Program-made: the position numbers and the translations under genes | Part shown: piece after piece, positions 54,990 through 63,122 of the stretch | How the letters are laid out: every line of letters begins with the position of its first letter | Position numbering within the stretch: position 1 is the stretch's first letter | NCBI RefSeq assembly: GCF_026241515.1 | Contig: NZ_JAPHPW010000004.1 | Span: forward strand, 186,001-250,000 | DNA length: 64,000 nucleotides | Direction: 5' to 3' | Source of the DNA: Vibrio sp. 14G-20 | GTDB taxonomy: Bacteria; Pseudomonadota; Gammaproteobacteria; Enterobacterales; Vibrionaceae | Notes under the pieces: model-generated | Databases searched by the model: none | The model's input: only the letters and a program-made list of their open reading frames with translations | Told to the model about the DNA's origin: nothing

Positions 54990-55606
54990 AAAACTTTCCT
55001 CAAAGCTATGTTAAACATTGCTACCATCGCCAGTAGCGCCAAAGCATTTACCCTATTCAATCAATGAGATAAGGTCATTTACAAGGAAAGTGTATGCCAA
55101 GCTTCTGATTTTCGCCAACTTTTTTATCCTAACTATTTAATTATTCTTTCAAATCAGAAAGATAACTCACTTAAAATTTCACACATATAGCTAAAAACCA
55201 TCTAATCCATAGCTACCAAATGGAATTATACTCCACACAAACACCACAATACAGAATTTAAAACTTTAGCGATCTAAATAATAATTTTTGAGACTTTTCT
55301 CTGATACCCAATAAAATCAGCCACTTGATTTGATATGAGACTCAACAGAGGTTACTAAATAAGCGTTATTAAATATGAGATTTGTATCATTTCAGAATTT
55401 AATTCGAATTCACTTATAATAACCCATGTTCTTTTAGGCTTTTAATCAGTAATTCAATCATTATAGGAAAGCTTCTTTGGCACAACATGCAAATGGTGGG
55501 CAATAAATAGCTCATGTTCGTCTATGTGCATCTACGAGGTACGCACCAAAAGAGAGATCCCACCTAAAAGATTCTTGAAGTAAAAGTTCGTTTCTTGAAA
55601 TTGATT
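54990..55606. other. AT-rich intergenic region between ihfA and the zinc island
   Basis: Contains the ihfA promoter region and low-complexity A/T-rich sequence. I see no supported gene and no recognisable remnant of pheT. It is the probable junction of the zinc-related island. Confidence 0.5.
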
Positions 55607-55624
55607 GTTATGTTATAACATATC
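55607..55624. promoter_or_regulatory. Zur box 1, upstream of zur-like gene
   Basis: GTTATGTTATAACATATC, with a perfect TATGTTATAACATA palindrome, matches the gammaproteobacterial Zur box (ATGTTATAxTATAACAT type). It ends about 27 bp before the zur-like ATG, so the repressor probably controls its own operon. Confidence 0.8.
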
Positions 55625-55651
55625 TGTATTATCACTAATTTTGTGGATTGA

Positions 55652-56128
55652 ATGAGAGACATCGAAGCGATCATTGAGCACGTAAAACAAGGCTGTAAAA
55701 CAAACGGAAAACAGTTTACCGCTAAGAGACTGTTGATACTGCGAGCACTGGTTCATGCCGACAAAGCTCTGTCTGCGTATGAAATCGTTGAATACTGTAA
55801 GGAACACTTTGATCAACACGTTCAAGCGATGTCGGTTTATCGAGTGTTGGAGTTCCTAGAAGAGCACCACTTAGCGCATAAACTGAAAGTCTCCAATAAG
55901 TTCATACTTTGCGACCATATTCTTTGCGAACATGAACATGGCATCCCCCAATTTTTGATCTGCTCCAAGTGCGACAAGATCAGCGAGCAAACCATCCACC
56001 CTGCCATTATTCGTGACCTTCAATCTCATGCTAAACAAGAAGGCTTCACCGTTGTTAGCCCTCAGTTAGAGATAAGCTGTGTGTGCGACGAATGTGCGAA
56101 CCAAAATGAGCCCGCTTCCACTCAATGA
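55652..56128 (+). CDS. zur: Fur-family zinc uptake repressor (Zur-like)
   Basis: A 158-residue Fur-superfamily repressor: N-terminal winged helix (about 20-80, SAYEIVEYCKEHF, MSVYRVLEFLEE), a His/Cys-rich hinge (CDHILCEHEHG), structural-zinc pairs CSKC at 104-107 and CVCDEC at 143-148. The Cys arrangement and its Zur boxes support Zur rather than Fur. A second zur gene may exist elsewhere. First gene of a four-gene operon (gaps 65, 36 and -11 bp) with zinc-homeostasis functions. Confidence 0.82.
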   Translation: MRDIEAIIEHVKQGCKTNGKQFTAKRLLILRALVHADKALSAYEIVEYCKEHFDQHVQAMSVYRVLEFLEEHHLAHKLKVSNKFILCDHILCEHEHGIPQFLICSKCDKISEQTIHPAIIRDLQSHAKQEGFTVVSPQLEISCVCDECANQNEPASTQ

Positions 56129-56193
56129 TGCTCCTACTCTCTTAAACACTCTCAACAGTATTAGCCCTATCAACAAGGAGAAAGTGAACCGCT

Positions 56194-57576
56194 ATGTCTG
56201 CAACACTCATCAAGAATGCCCGTTTGGTCAATGAAGGCATCATTACCGAATCGGATCTATTGATCATTAACCAGCGAATAGAAAGAATAGCCAACAACAT
56301 CGAACCAAAGCCAGATGATGAGATTATTGACGCTCAAGGTTGCTACCTCCTTCCTGGAATGATTGACGACCAAGTCCATTTTCGCGAACCGGGATTAACA
56401 CACAAAGGCTCAATCGCCACTGAGTCACGAGCTGCGGTTGCAGGCGGTATTACCAGCTATATGGAGATGCCAAACGTAAACCCTGCTACAACGACCATTG
56501 AAGCCTTAGAAAGAAAGTTTGATATTGCAGCACAAAGCTCGTTAGCAAATTACTCGTTTTATCTCGGAGCAACCGAAGACAATCTCGAACAAATTAAACG
56601 TCTCGACCCAACCAAGCACTGCGGTGTAAAGGTGTTTATGGGCGCTTCAACGGGCAACCTGTTGGTTGAAGATCCTCAAGCACTCAATGCCATATTCCGT
56701 GATTCTCCCGTCCTAATTGTCACTCACTGTGAAAGCGGGCCTGTTATCGCGAAAAACCAAGAACAATTAAGAAAAGAGAAAGCGGTTTTCACGATTGAAG
56801 ATCACCCCATTCTAAGAGATGACAAAGCTTGTTATGCCTCTTCTTCCTATGCGATTGAGCTAGCCAAAAAACACAACAGTCAACTTCATGTGCTGCACAT
56901 CACGACAGAAAAAGAACTCGCTCAGTTTGAAGCCGGCCCCATTCAGGGAAAACGTATTACCGCAGAAGCGTGTGTCCATCACCTATGGTTTAGCAATAAA
57001 GATTACGCAACGCTCGGTAACCAAATTAAGTGCAACCCTGCCGTCAAATACCCTAGTGATAGAGACGCTCTATTAGCAGCATTGAGCACGGGCCAAATCG
57101 ACATCATCGCGACAGATCACGCGCCACATACATGGGAAGAGAAACAAGTTCCTTACGAACAAGCACCTGCAGGATTACCTCTGGTACAACATGCCCTGTT
57201 GAGCCTATTTGACCACGTACGCACTGGAACCTTAACTGTCGTTCAGGTGGTCGAGAAAACCGCACATAACCCAGCGATCCGTTATGCGATACAGGAACGC
57301 GGCTATATCCGTGAGGGCTACTTCGCCGATTTAGTATTAGTCGATCCACAGACACCAACTCTAGTCAGCCATGACAACAGCTTGTATCAATGTGGGTGGT
57401 CACCGTTCGCAGGGCACGAATTCTCTGCTCAGATAAAACACACATGGGTCAATGGTGCCAAGGTTTATAGCAATCCAGAATCCCCTGATAACCAAAATAC
57501 GCATATCGCTGATGCACCAAAAGAAATATCGAGTGACATGGTCACTCCAGCAATGAGGCTGTCATTCGAGCGCTAG
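56194..57576 (+). CDS. Dihydroorotase with Gln in place of the first metal His
   Basis: A 460-residue amidohydrolase of the dihydroorotase type (pyrimidine synthesis: carbamoyl-aspartate to dihydroorotate). Motifs: PGMIDDQVHFREPG (metal site 1), carboxylated Lys146 in KVFMG, THCES, LHVLHITT and ATDHAPH. The usual HxH is Gln60-Val-His62, so one zinc ligand is replaced; this DDQVHFREPGLTHK form is, from memory, typical of Bacteroidetes enzymes. It is a Zur-controlled paralogue of the usual PyrC, presumably used when zinc is scarce. Possibly acquired from Bacteroidetes. Confidence 0.83.
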   Translation: MSATLIKNARLVNEGIITESDLLIINQRIERIANNIEPKPDDEIIDAQGCYLLPGMIDDQVHFREPGLTHKGSIATESRAAVAGGITSYMEMPNVNPATTTIEALERKFDIAAQSSLANYSFYLGATEDNLEQIKRLDPTKHCGVKVFMGASTGNLLVEDPQALNAIFRDSPVLIVTHCESGPVIAKNQEQLRKEKAVFTIEDHPILRDDKACYASSSYAIELAKKHNSQLHVLHITTEKELAQFEAGPIQGKRITAEACVHHLWFSNKDYATLGNQIKCNPAVKYPSDRDALLAALSTGQIDIIATDHAPHTWEEKQVPYEQAPAGLPLVQHALLSLFDHVRTGTLTVVQVVEKTAHNPAIRYAIQERGYIREGYFADLVLVDPQTPTLVSHDNSLYQCGWSPFAGHEFSAQIKHTWVNGAKVYSNPESPDNQNTHIADAPKEISSDMVTPAMRLSFER

Positions 57577-57612
57577 TTCAGCAGTTATTACCATCAATAA
57601 AAAGAAATCAAT

Positions 57613-58173
57613 ATGTTAAGAAGAAATCCAAGCGGTCATATGCCAGAAGTATCGGAGACCGCTTTCATTGACCCGACCGCCATCATCTGCGGCAAGGTCA
57701 TCATTGAAGACAACGTGTTTATTGGCCCTTACGCTGTGATTCGAGCTGACGAGGTCAACGAACAAGGTGACATGGAAGCCATTGTGATTAAGCGCGACAC
57801 CAACATTCAAGATGGTGTGGTTATTCACTCTAAAGCTGGCGCTGCCGTCACTATTGGTGAACGCTCATCCATCGCTCACCGATCGATCATTCATGGTCCT
57901 TGTAAGGTCTGTGATGACGTATTTATTGGCTTCAACTCAGTCGTCTTTAATGCGGTGATTGGCAAAGGTTGTGTGATTCGCCATAACTGTGTGGTGGACG
58001 GACACGACTTACCTGAGAACTTCCATGTACCACCAATGACTAACATCGGTTCAGGGTTTGATTTGAACAATATCTCAAAAGTACCACCCGAGTATTCTGC
58101 ATTTTCAGAGTCCGTTGTTTCGGCAAACCATACCCTTGTGCAAGGTTATAGGAGAATTGCCAATGAGCTCTGA
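57613..58173 (+). CDS. Gamma-carbonic-anhydrase-like hexapeptide-repeat protein
   Basis: A 186-residue left-handed beta-helix protein with hexapeptide repeats (IICGKVIIEDNVFIGPYAVI, VTIGERSSIAHRSIIHGPCKV, VFIGFNSVVFNAVIG). His in SIAHRSIIHG and the RHNCVVDGHDL segment fit the metal sites of gamma-carbonic anhydrases. A CO2/bicarbonate enzyme that can use iron or cobalt instead of zinc would suit this zinc-starvation operon; the activity is inferred. Its last 11 bases overlap the GTPase start. Confidence 0.82.
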   Translation: MLRRNPSGHMPEVSETAFIDPTAIICGKVIIEDNVFIGPYAVIRADEVNEQGDMEAIVIKRDTNIQDGVVIHSKAGAAVTIGERSSIAHRSIIHGPCKVCDDVFIGFNSVVFNAVIGKGCVIRHNCVVDGHDLPENFHVPPMTNIGSGFDLNNISKVPPEYSAFSESVVSANHTLVQGYRRIANEL

Positions 58174-59170
58174 TAAAAAGCCTCTCTTGGGTATTCCAAC
58201 CAATATCATTACCGGCTTTCTCGGCGTAGGTAAAACGACCGCAATTCTCAATCTAATGAAGAATAAACCCGCAGATGAAAACTGGGCTATTTTGGTGAAC
58301 GAATTTGGAGAAATCGGCGTAGACGGCAGTTTGATCCAAGGGAACGACAACAAACAACAAGTGTTTATCCGAGAAGTGCCTGGCGGCTGTATGTGTTGCG
58401 CGGCTGGTTTGCCGATGCAAATCGCACTGAATCAACTACTGTCTGAGGCGAAACCAGACCGCTTATTGATCGAGCCGACCGGGCTTGGTCATCCTAAGGA
58501 AGTGCTAGAAGTCTTGTCTTCAGAGCACTATCGTAAGGTGTTGTCACTACAAAAGAACGTCACTTTGGTCGATGCCCGTAAGCTTTCTGACACACGCTAC
58601 TCTGAACACGATACCTTCAATCAGCAAATCACCATTGCCGATACTATCGTGGGTAATAAAGTCGATCTGTACAAAAGTGGCGATGCAGAAAAACTGGCTG
58701 AGTACGTCGCGCAGGTTTGTCACCCAGACACCAAACTCATATTTGCCCATCACGGTAAGATCCCTTCTGACGAGTTTGATGGAAACACCAACTTTTACCA
58801 TCATCAAGCTCATGGGCACCATCATCACCATCATCATAAGGAAGACAAGCCACTCGCTTCAGAATTACCGATGCCAGAAAGCGGCATGATCAAAGCGACC
58901 AACCAAGGTGAAGGTTTTGAAAGTGTTGGTTGGCGATTCGCGGCTGATAAACTGTTCGATCGCCAGCAATTGCTTAAGGTATTAGTTGGACTCAAAGCCG
59001 AACGAATGAAAGCGGTGTTCATCACTCAAAGCGGCATCTTTGGTTACAACCTAACGGAAGATGGCCTAACAGAGTGTGAGTTAGATGAGTGCAATGAAAC
59101 CAGAATAGAAGTCATTGGTTATAGCATCGACAACGATCTAGAAAACCAATTGTTGGCGTGTCAGATCTAA
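58163..59170 (+). CDS. COG0523-family metal-chaperone GTPase (ZNG/YeiR-like)
   Basis: A 335-residue G3E-family GTPase: Walker A GFLGVGKT at 18-25, the CxCC metal motif (GGCMCC, Cys76/78/79), GNKVDLY guanine-binding, and a His-rich loop (HGHHHHHHHKEDK) before the C-terminal CobW domain. It is predicted to deliver zinc to client enzymes at low zinc. I choose ATG 58163, which has AGGAGA seven bases before it; it overlaps the previous gene by 11 bp. Co-transcribed with the Zur-like gene, dihydroorotase and anhydrase-like gene. Confidence 0.9.
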   Translation: MSSDKKPLLGIPTNIITGFLGVGKTTAILNLMKNKPADENWAILVNEFGEIGVDGSLIQGNDNKQQVFIREVPGGCMCCAAGLPMQIALNQLLSEAKPDRLLIEPTGLGHPKEVLEVLSSEHYRKVLSLQKNVTLVDARKLSDTRYSEHDTFNQQITIADTIVGNKVDLYKSGDAEKLAEYVAQVCHPDTKLIFAHHGKIPSDEFDGNTNFYHHQAHGHHHHHHHKEDKPLASELPMPESGMIKATNQGEGFESVGWRFAADKLFDRQQLLKVLVGLKAERMKAVFITQSGIFGYNLTEDGLTECELDECNETRIEVIGYSIDNDLENQLLACQI

Positions 59171-59204
59171 CCAGAACTGGTTAATTCTCCCGCTCCCTAA
59201 AATC

Positions 59205-59240
59205 AAAACCCTATGAATTGATACATTCATAGGGCTTTTT
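59205..59240. terminator. Bidirectional rho-independent terminator
   Basis: CCCTATGAAT (59209-59218) pairs with ATTCATAGGG (59225-59234) with A-rich left and T5 right flanks, between the convergent GTPase and aspartoacylase-like genes. Confidence 0.88.
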
Positions 59241-59266
59241 AACTAATCCGTTATAGGTTCAAAACG

Positions 59267-60139
59267 CTAGTTCACTGAGACCAAGCGCTTGTCGGCCAGT
59301 GCCATAGCAATGTTGGCTTTAGCGTAAGCACTTTCATTAATGAAATGTGGATAGATGTCTTGTTCACGCTCCCAGTAAATATCATAGCCAAAGAAAGTCG
59401 CCAGTATCGGCTCACCTTGCTTCACTACCTCGAAATTTCGACCACAGATCGCTGGATGCACAGTAGCAACACGCATACCGTCTGGGCCAAGCGGAACATT
59501 CACCTCTTCAACATAAAAGAAAGCATCGTAGTCTTCTAACGCTTGTACTTGGTTGAGGTTGTGCTTCTCAACGTAATCAAGAACCATGGTCAGCATCTGC
59601 TTCATCAGTTTAAGAGTATCGAATTTAAGTGAGCCATGTGCCTGAGCGCCAACTTCAATCATTACTCCACACTTCCCAGCAGTACAAAGGTAAGGCTGCT
59701 CATCCCAAGGCTTTCTATCTTCAAACAGAATATTGGCTTCAGGCATTCGTTGTTTCACATACGCACCCATTTTCTGATAGAAAGCATCATTGGAAAGCAA
59801 GATTAATGTCGCCCCCATATTGCTGGTCGTGTTGTGTAAATCCACAATCAGTTGTTGTTCTTTGCTTACGTGTCTATCTATAAACTGTCGCGCCACTGTG
59901 TATTCAGCTAAACCAGCAGTGTCGTCGTGGTTAGCATTAGAGAACTGACGGTTTAGGTCCGTATCAAGGTATCGTACGTTCTGCTCTACCGCTTTAGGGT
60001 TTGCGATAACTGAATTCGTAGAGAATGTCGAACGATCGGCGGCATACATACGCTCTTTAATGAGTTTGTTTAAGTAGATTCCAGAAAGCTCGTTACCGTG
60101 AGCTCCGGCAACCAGTAAGACTTGATTGATGTTATCCAT
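59267..60139 (-). CDS. Aspartoacylase / AstE-AspA family zinc amidohydrolase
   Basis: A 290-residue protein with the AstE/AspA metal site GAHGNE (His14, Glu17), RYLDTDLNRQF, VDLHNTTSNMG (third ligand) and VMIEVGAQAHGS. The opening NQVLLVAGAHGNELSG resembles aspartoacylase, which releases aspartate from N-acetylaspartate, more than AstE. A Zur-type box lies about 50 bp upstream, placing this gene in the zinc-starvation set. The start at 60139 is preferred for a normal family N-terminus; an ATG ten codons upstream is possible. Confidence 0.82.
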   Translation of the reverse strand: MDNINQVLLVAGAHGNELSGIYLNKLIKERMYAADRSTFSTNSVIANPKAVEQNVRYLDTDLNRQFSNANHDDTAGLAEYTVARQFIDRHVSKEQQLIVDLHNTTSNMGATLILLSNDAFYQKMGAYVKQRMPEANILFEDRKPWDEQPYLCTAGKCGVMIEVGAQAHGSLKFDTLKLMKQMLTMVLDYVEKHNLNQVQALEDYDAFFYVEEVNVPLGPDGMRVATVHPAICGRNFEVVKQGEPILATFFGYDIYWEREQDIYPHFINESAYAKANIAMALADKRLVSVN

Positions 60140-60186
60140 GTAATTGATTTCCAAGTATCGAAAGTGCAAGTCGCCCTTGCATTTTT

Positions 60187-60204
60187 GTTACGATATAACA
60201 TAAC
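60187..60204. promoter_or_regulatory. Zur box 2, upstream of the aspartoacylase-like gene
   Basis: GTTACGATATAACATAAC agrees with box 1 (55607) at 14 of 18 positions; all eight core-right bases (ATAACATA) match. Two boxes on both flanks of one island support a common repressor. Confidence 0.7.
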
Positions 60205-60313
60205 AACAATATACCAGTTTCTCCAGAAGACTTAACGAGCAAGCATCAGATAATTCCAAGGAACCACAAGAACGCTAGACCGTAACGATATTTCACCTCG
60301 AAATATACACATG

Positions 60314-60341
60314 AAAAGGCCCCGCGATTGCGAGGCCTTAT
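60314..60341 (-). terminator. Rho-independent terminator of the EamA gene
   Basis: On the minus strand AAGGCCTCGC-AATC-GCGGGGCCTT is followed by TTTC, about 65 bp after the EamA stop. Confidence 0.8.
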
Positions 60342-60405
60342 TTCATTAATCAACACTGTAGCTTCAATGATTAGTTTACATTGCGCTTCTTTACCGCGAA
60401 CGACA

Positions 60406-61320
60406 TCATGATTGTTTGGCGAGTTTCCCTTCCGCTTCTTTGTCATCTACTGTTTTTGAGGTCGCTGCCTTCGCAGGTTTCACGATTAAGCCAATCCCAA
60501 CTAAAAACAGCACCGATGCAACCACTTGGGCGACTGACAATACTTCGTCATACATAAAGTAACCGCTGATCAATGCGAAGATTGGTACTAGTAAGGTTAA
60601 TGGTGCGGTCGTGCTTAACGGATATTGGATTAACAACTTATTCCACACCCAGTAACCAAACAATGTGGTTGGGTAAGCCTGAAACAACACAGCAATCGTT
60701 GTGTTCCAATCCCATTGTTCAATCCCCTGCCAGATGATTTGCTCACCGTGTAACATCACAGCAAACAACACCAACGGCACTGGCGCAAACAACATTCCCC
60801 ATACATTGAATGCAAAAGCCTGCTTAGTTTTAGATGCCTTAACAATTACGCCCATTAGTGTCCAACTGCACGCCGCAATCATAATCAAGACAACACCATT
60901 AACGGTGACATTACTCTTTGCCGCCGAGACTAAGACCGCAAGTGCACACATAGCTAACAGAGCACCCATTAACTTACGAACCGACGCACTTTCTTTGAAA
61001 ACCCATACCCCAACGGCCATACCGATTAATACGTTGGTAGAAAGCAATACCGACGACAACCCTGATGAGAGTCCTGCTGTTATTGACCATGAAGCCATAC
61101 CCCAAATACCCACACCAAACACGAAGCCATAACTCACTAAATAGCGCCACGCGACATTCGGTCTGGCTACAAAAAATATCACTGGAATCACCGCTAGCGA
61201 GAAACGCGCAGCCGTTGCCAACAAAGGATGCACATTGGTCACACCCATTTTTATCATCGAGAAATTGAATCCCCATATTGCCATCACGAACACCGCTAAC
61301 AACAAATCATTTCTTTTCAT
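60406..61320 (-). CDS. EamA/DMT-family transporter
   Basis: A 304-residue inner-membrane protein with ten membrane helices in two EamA repeats, opening MKRNDLLLAVFVMAIWGFNF. I set the start at ATG 61318-61320 because AGGAGGGG lies just before it; the longer frame to 61431 runs through the operator and adds 37 unlikely residues. Exporter of an amino acid or other small metabolite. Divergent from a MocR-type regulator, a common pairing in which the regulator senses an amino compound linked with PLP and controls the exporter. Confidence 0.88.
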   Translation of the reverse strand: MKRNDLLLAVFVMAIWGFNFSMIKMGVTNVHPLLATAARFSLAVIPVIFFVARPNVAWRYLVSYGFVFGVGIWGMASWSITAGLSSGLSSVLLSTNVLIGMAVGVWVFKESASVRKLMGALLAMCALAVLVSAAKSNVTVNGVVLIMIAACSWTLMGVIVKASKTKQAFAFNVWGMLFAPVPLVLFAVMLHGEQIIWQGIEQWDWNTTIAVLFQAYPTTLFGYWVWNKLLIQYPLSTTAPLTLLVPIFALISGYFMYDEVLSVAQVVASVLFLVGIGLIVKPAKAATSKTVDDKEAEGKLAKQS

Positions 61321-61357
61321 ACTGACCCCTCCTATGTTTTGAAAGAGTATCCCTTGA

Positions 61358-61405
61358 ACAATAAAACCGGTACAGATACAATTTTTACAATAAAAACCAG
61401 TACAG
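61358..61405. promoter_or_regulatory. Direct-repeat operator between EamA and MocR genes
   Basis: Two direct repeats, ACAATAAAACCGGTACAG (61358-61375) and ACAATAAAAACCAGTACAG (61387-61405), 29-30 bp apart (about three helical turns). Spaced direct repeats are typical of MocR-family sites; they sit in the 100-bp divergent promoter. Confidence 0.75.
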
Positions 61406-61417
61406 TTAACAACGGTC

Positions 61418-62812
61418 GTGACCATGAGCATCTACAGAAAACTTGCGAATCAGTTCATTGATGAGATTGAAACCGGGAAAAGGCCAGAGGGTGGGCGCAT
61501 GCCTTCGCTTCGTCAATTAGCTAAACAGCAAGCCATCAGCATGTCGACCGTAGTAAGCTGTTACCAAGAGTTAGAATCACAGGGTTGGATTCACTCTCGC
61601 CCGCAAGCGGGGTATTTTGTCTCACCTCACAAGCCTGTTCATTCAACGCCTGAGTGGGCACAGTTTGAGAGTAAAGTTTCCAAAGTTAGACAAACTTCAT
61701 CGACTCACAACTCAATCAATGGACCTTTAGGAGTCTCTAGCACCACCAATGATGAACAATCGATTGTTGAGCTAGAACGCAGCTTCCGCCGTTCTATCAA
61801 ACGTATGGGCGACAGGCTTAATCACTACCCTGATACACAGGGCGAGCCGATGTTAAGACAAGCTTTGTCCACCCACTTTGCCAAGCTTGATATCCACTTT
61901 TCACTTGAAGATATGGTGATCACTGCAGGCTGCATGTCGGCGATTAAAGCCGCTCTCGAATCCTGTACCAAAGAAGGCGATACCATTGCCATCAGTTCTC
62001 CTTGCTTCAACGGTATTTTGGAGTTGCTCGGCAAGATGTCACGCCAGATCATCGAGATCCCGTCTTTGGATGACGGTATCGACCTAAAACAACTGGAAGC
62101 ACATCTGAAAAACAAACGTGTGAATGCCGCTATCTTCTGTACCTCTCATATGAACCCTCAAGGGATCAATATGTCTGCCAGCCAAAAGCAGAAATTGGCG
62201 GCACTGGCGAATGAATATCGAGTACCGATCATCGAAGACGATGTGTATTTGGAGTTGTCATACTCATCACACACGCCACTGCCAGCGAAATACTACGACA
62301 AAGGCGGATACGTGTTGTGGTGTGGGTCGGTATCGAAAAGCCTTTCACCCAGTTATCGTTTAGGCTGGTGTTTACCAGGAAGGTACATAGACGAGTACAA
62401 GGCTCAGTTTTCTGCTGCGAGTTATGGTGTTGCCCTGCCGACTCAACTTGCGGTTGCTGACTTTATCGAGTCTGGCCAATACGCCAAACACGTTAGAAGA
62501 AGGTGTACACAGATCCTCTCTTTGCGTCAGCAATACCTCAGCTATTTAGCCCAACACCTTCCTAAGGATGTGAAGATCAGTAACCCACAAGGTGGCATGG
62601 TGCTTTGGCTACAAATACCCAATCTAAATCAACAAACTTTTACTCAAGCGGTAGCTGATCAAAACCTTGATATCAGGCTTGGCCATCTGTTCAGCACTCT
62701 TGATCTCTATAGTAACTGTCTACGCATCAATTTTGGTTATTCGTTAGAGGAGGAAGCTAAGCAGCAGTTAGATGACTTGATTAGGCTTATCCACCAATGC
62801 GTGAACGGTTAG
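61418..62812 (+). CDS. MocR-type regulator (GntR HTH fused to aminotransferase domain)
   Basis: A 464-residue regulator: GntR winged HTH at about 1-75 (SLRQLAKQQAISMSTVVSCYQELESQG), then an aminotransferase-like PLP domain with IIEDDVYLEL and the Lys segment WCGSVSKSLSPSYRLGW. It is divergent from the EamA exporter and is its likely controller. The second ATG, at 61424, is an equally good start. It is distinct in sequence from the MocR gene at 16954. Confidence 0.88.
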   Translation: MTMSIYRKLANQFIDEIETGKRPEGGRMPSLRQLAKQQAISMSTVVSCYQELESQGWIHSRPQAGYFVSPHKPVHSTPEWAQFESKVSKVRQTSSTHNSINGPLGVSSTTNDEQSIVELERSFRRSIKRMGDRLNHYPDTQGEPMLRQALSTHFAKLDIHFSLEDMVITAGCMSAIKAALESCTKEGDTIAISSPCFNGILELLGKMSRQIIEIPSLDDGIDLKQLEAHLKNKRVNAAIFCTSHMNPQGINMSASQKQKLAALANEYRVPIIEDDVYLELSYSSHTPLPAKYYDKGGYVLWCGSVSKSLSPSYRLGWCLPGRYIDEYKAQFSAASYGVALPTQLAVADFIESGQYAKHVRRRCTQILSLRQQYLSYLAQHLPKDVKISNPQGGMVLWLQIPNLNQQTFTQAVADQNLDIRLGHLFSTLDLYSNCLRINFGYSLEEEAKQQLDDLIRLIHQCVNG

Positions 62813-63122
62813 CCTGACCTAATCCAATTTACTCATAATAAGCACGCATTAGTTGTTTGAGTTCGACTTTATCATGGCCGTCTTTGATGGCTTTTGTTCA
62901 TAACTTTTTCATAGCTATTTGTCATAAAGGAAGAGGCTATTATTCCGATTTAACCTAGGCTAAAGCCCCAAACCGTAAGGAAATCCATTCGCCTCAAAAC
63001 CCTTAAATGCTGAGTTTGCAAGCACCCACAAAATTATGCAACTTGGCTAATGACACATCACTTTTTATCTTCAATATACAGCCGTCAGCGCTGGCGTTAT
63101 CCTGTATTTGAAGAGAACTATT
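62813..63122. other. Intergenic region upstream of cqsA
   Basis: A 310-bp gap after the MocR gene. It should hold the cqsA promoter and 5' untranslated region. An imperfect GCCGTCAGCGCTGGCG inverted repeat lies at about 63080-63095. No gene was found. Confidence 0.4.

Noticed and set aside
54526..55014. Plus-strand 162-codon frame starting with Glu-Ile repeats
   Set aside because: It is a frame opened by the GAGATA array and then runs antisense through ihfA; no ribosome site, and the ihfA frame is certain.
60246..60446. 66-codon minus-strand frame overlapping the EamA 3' end
   Set aside because: It spans the EamA terminator and the coding end in another frame.
61321..61431. Extended N-terminus for the EamA transporter
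   Set aside because: It runs through the direct-repeat operator and overlaps the divergent gene; ATG 61320 has AGGAGGGG.
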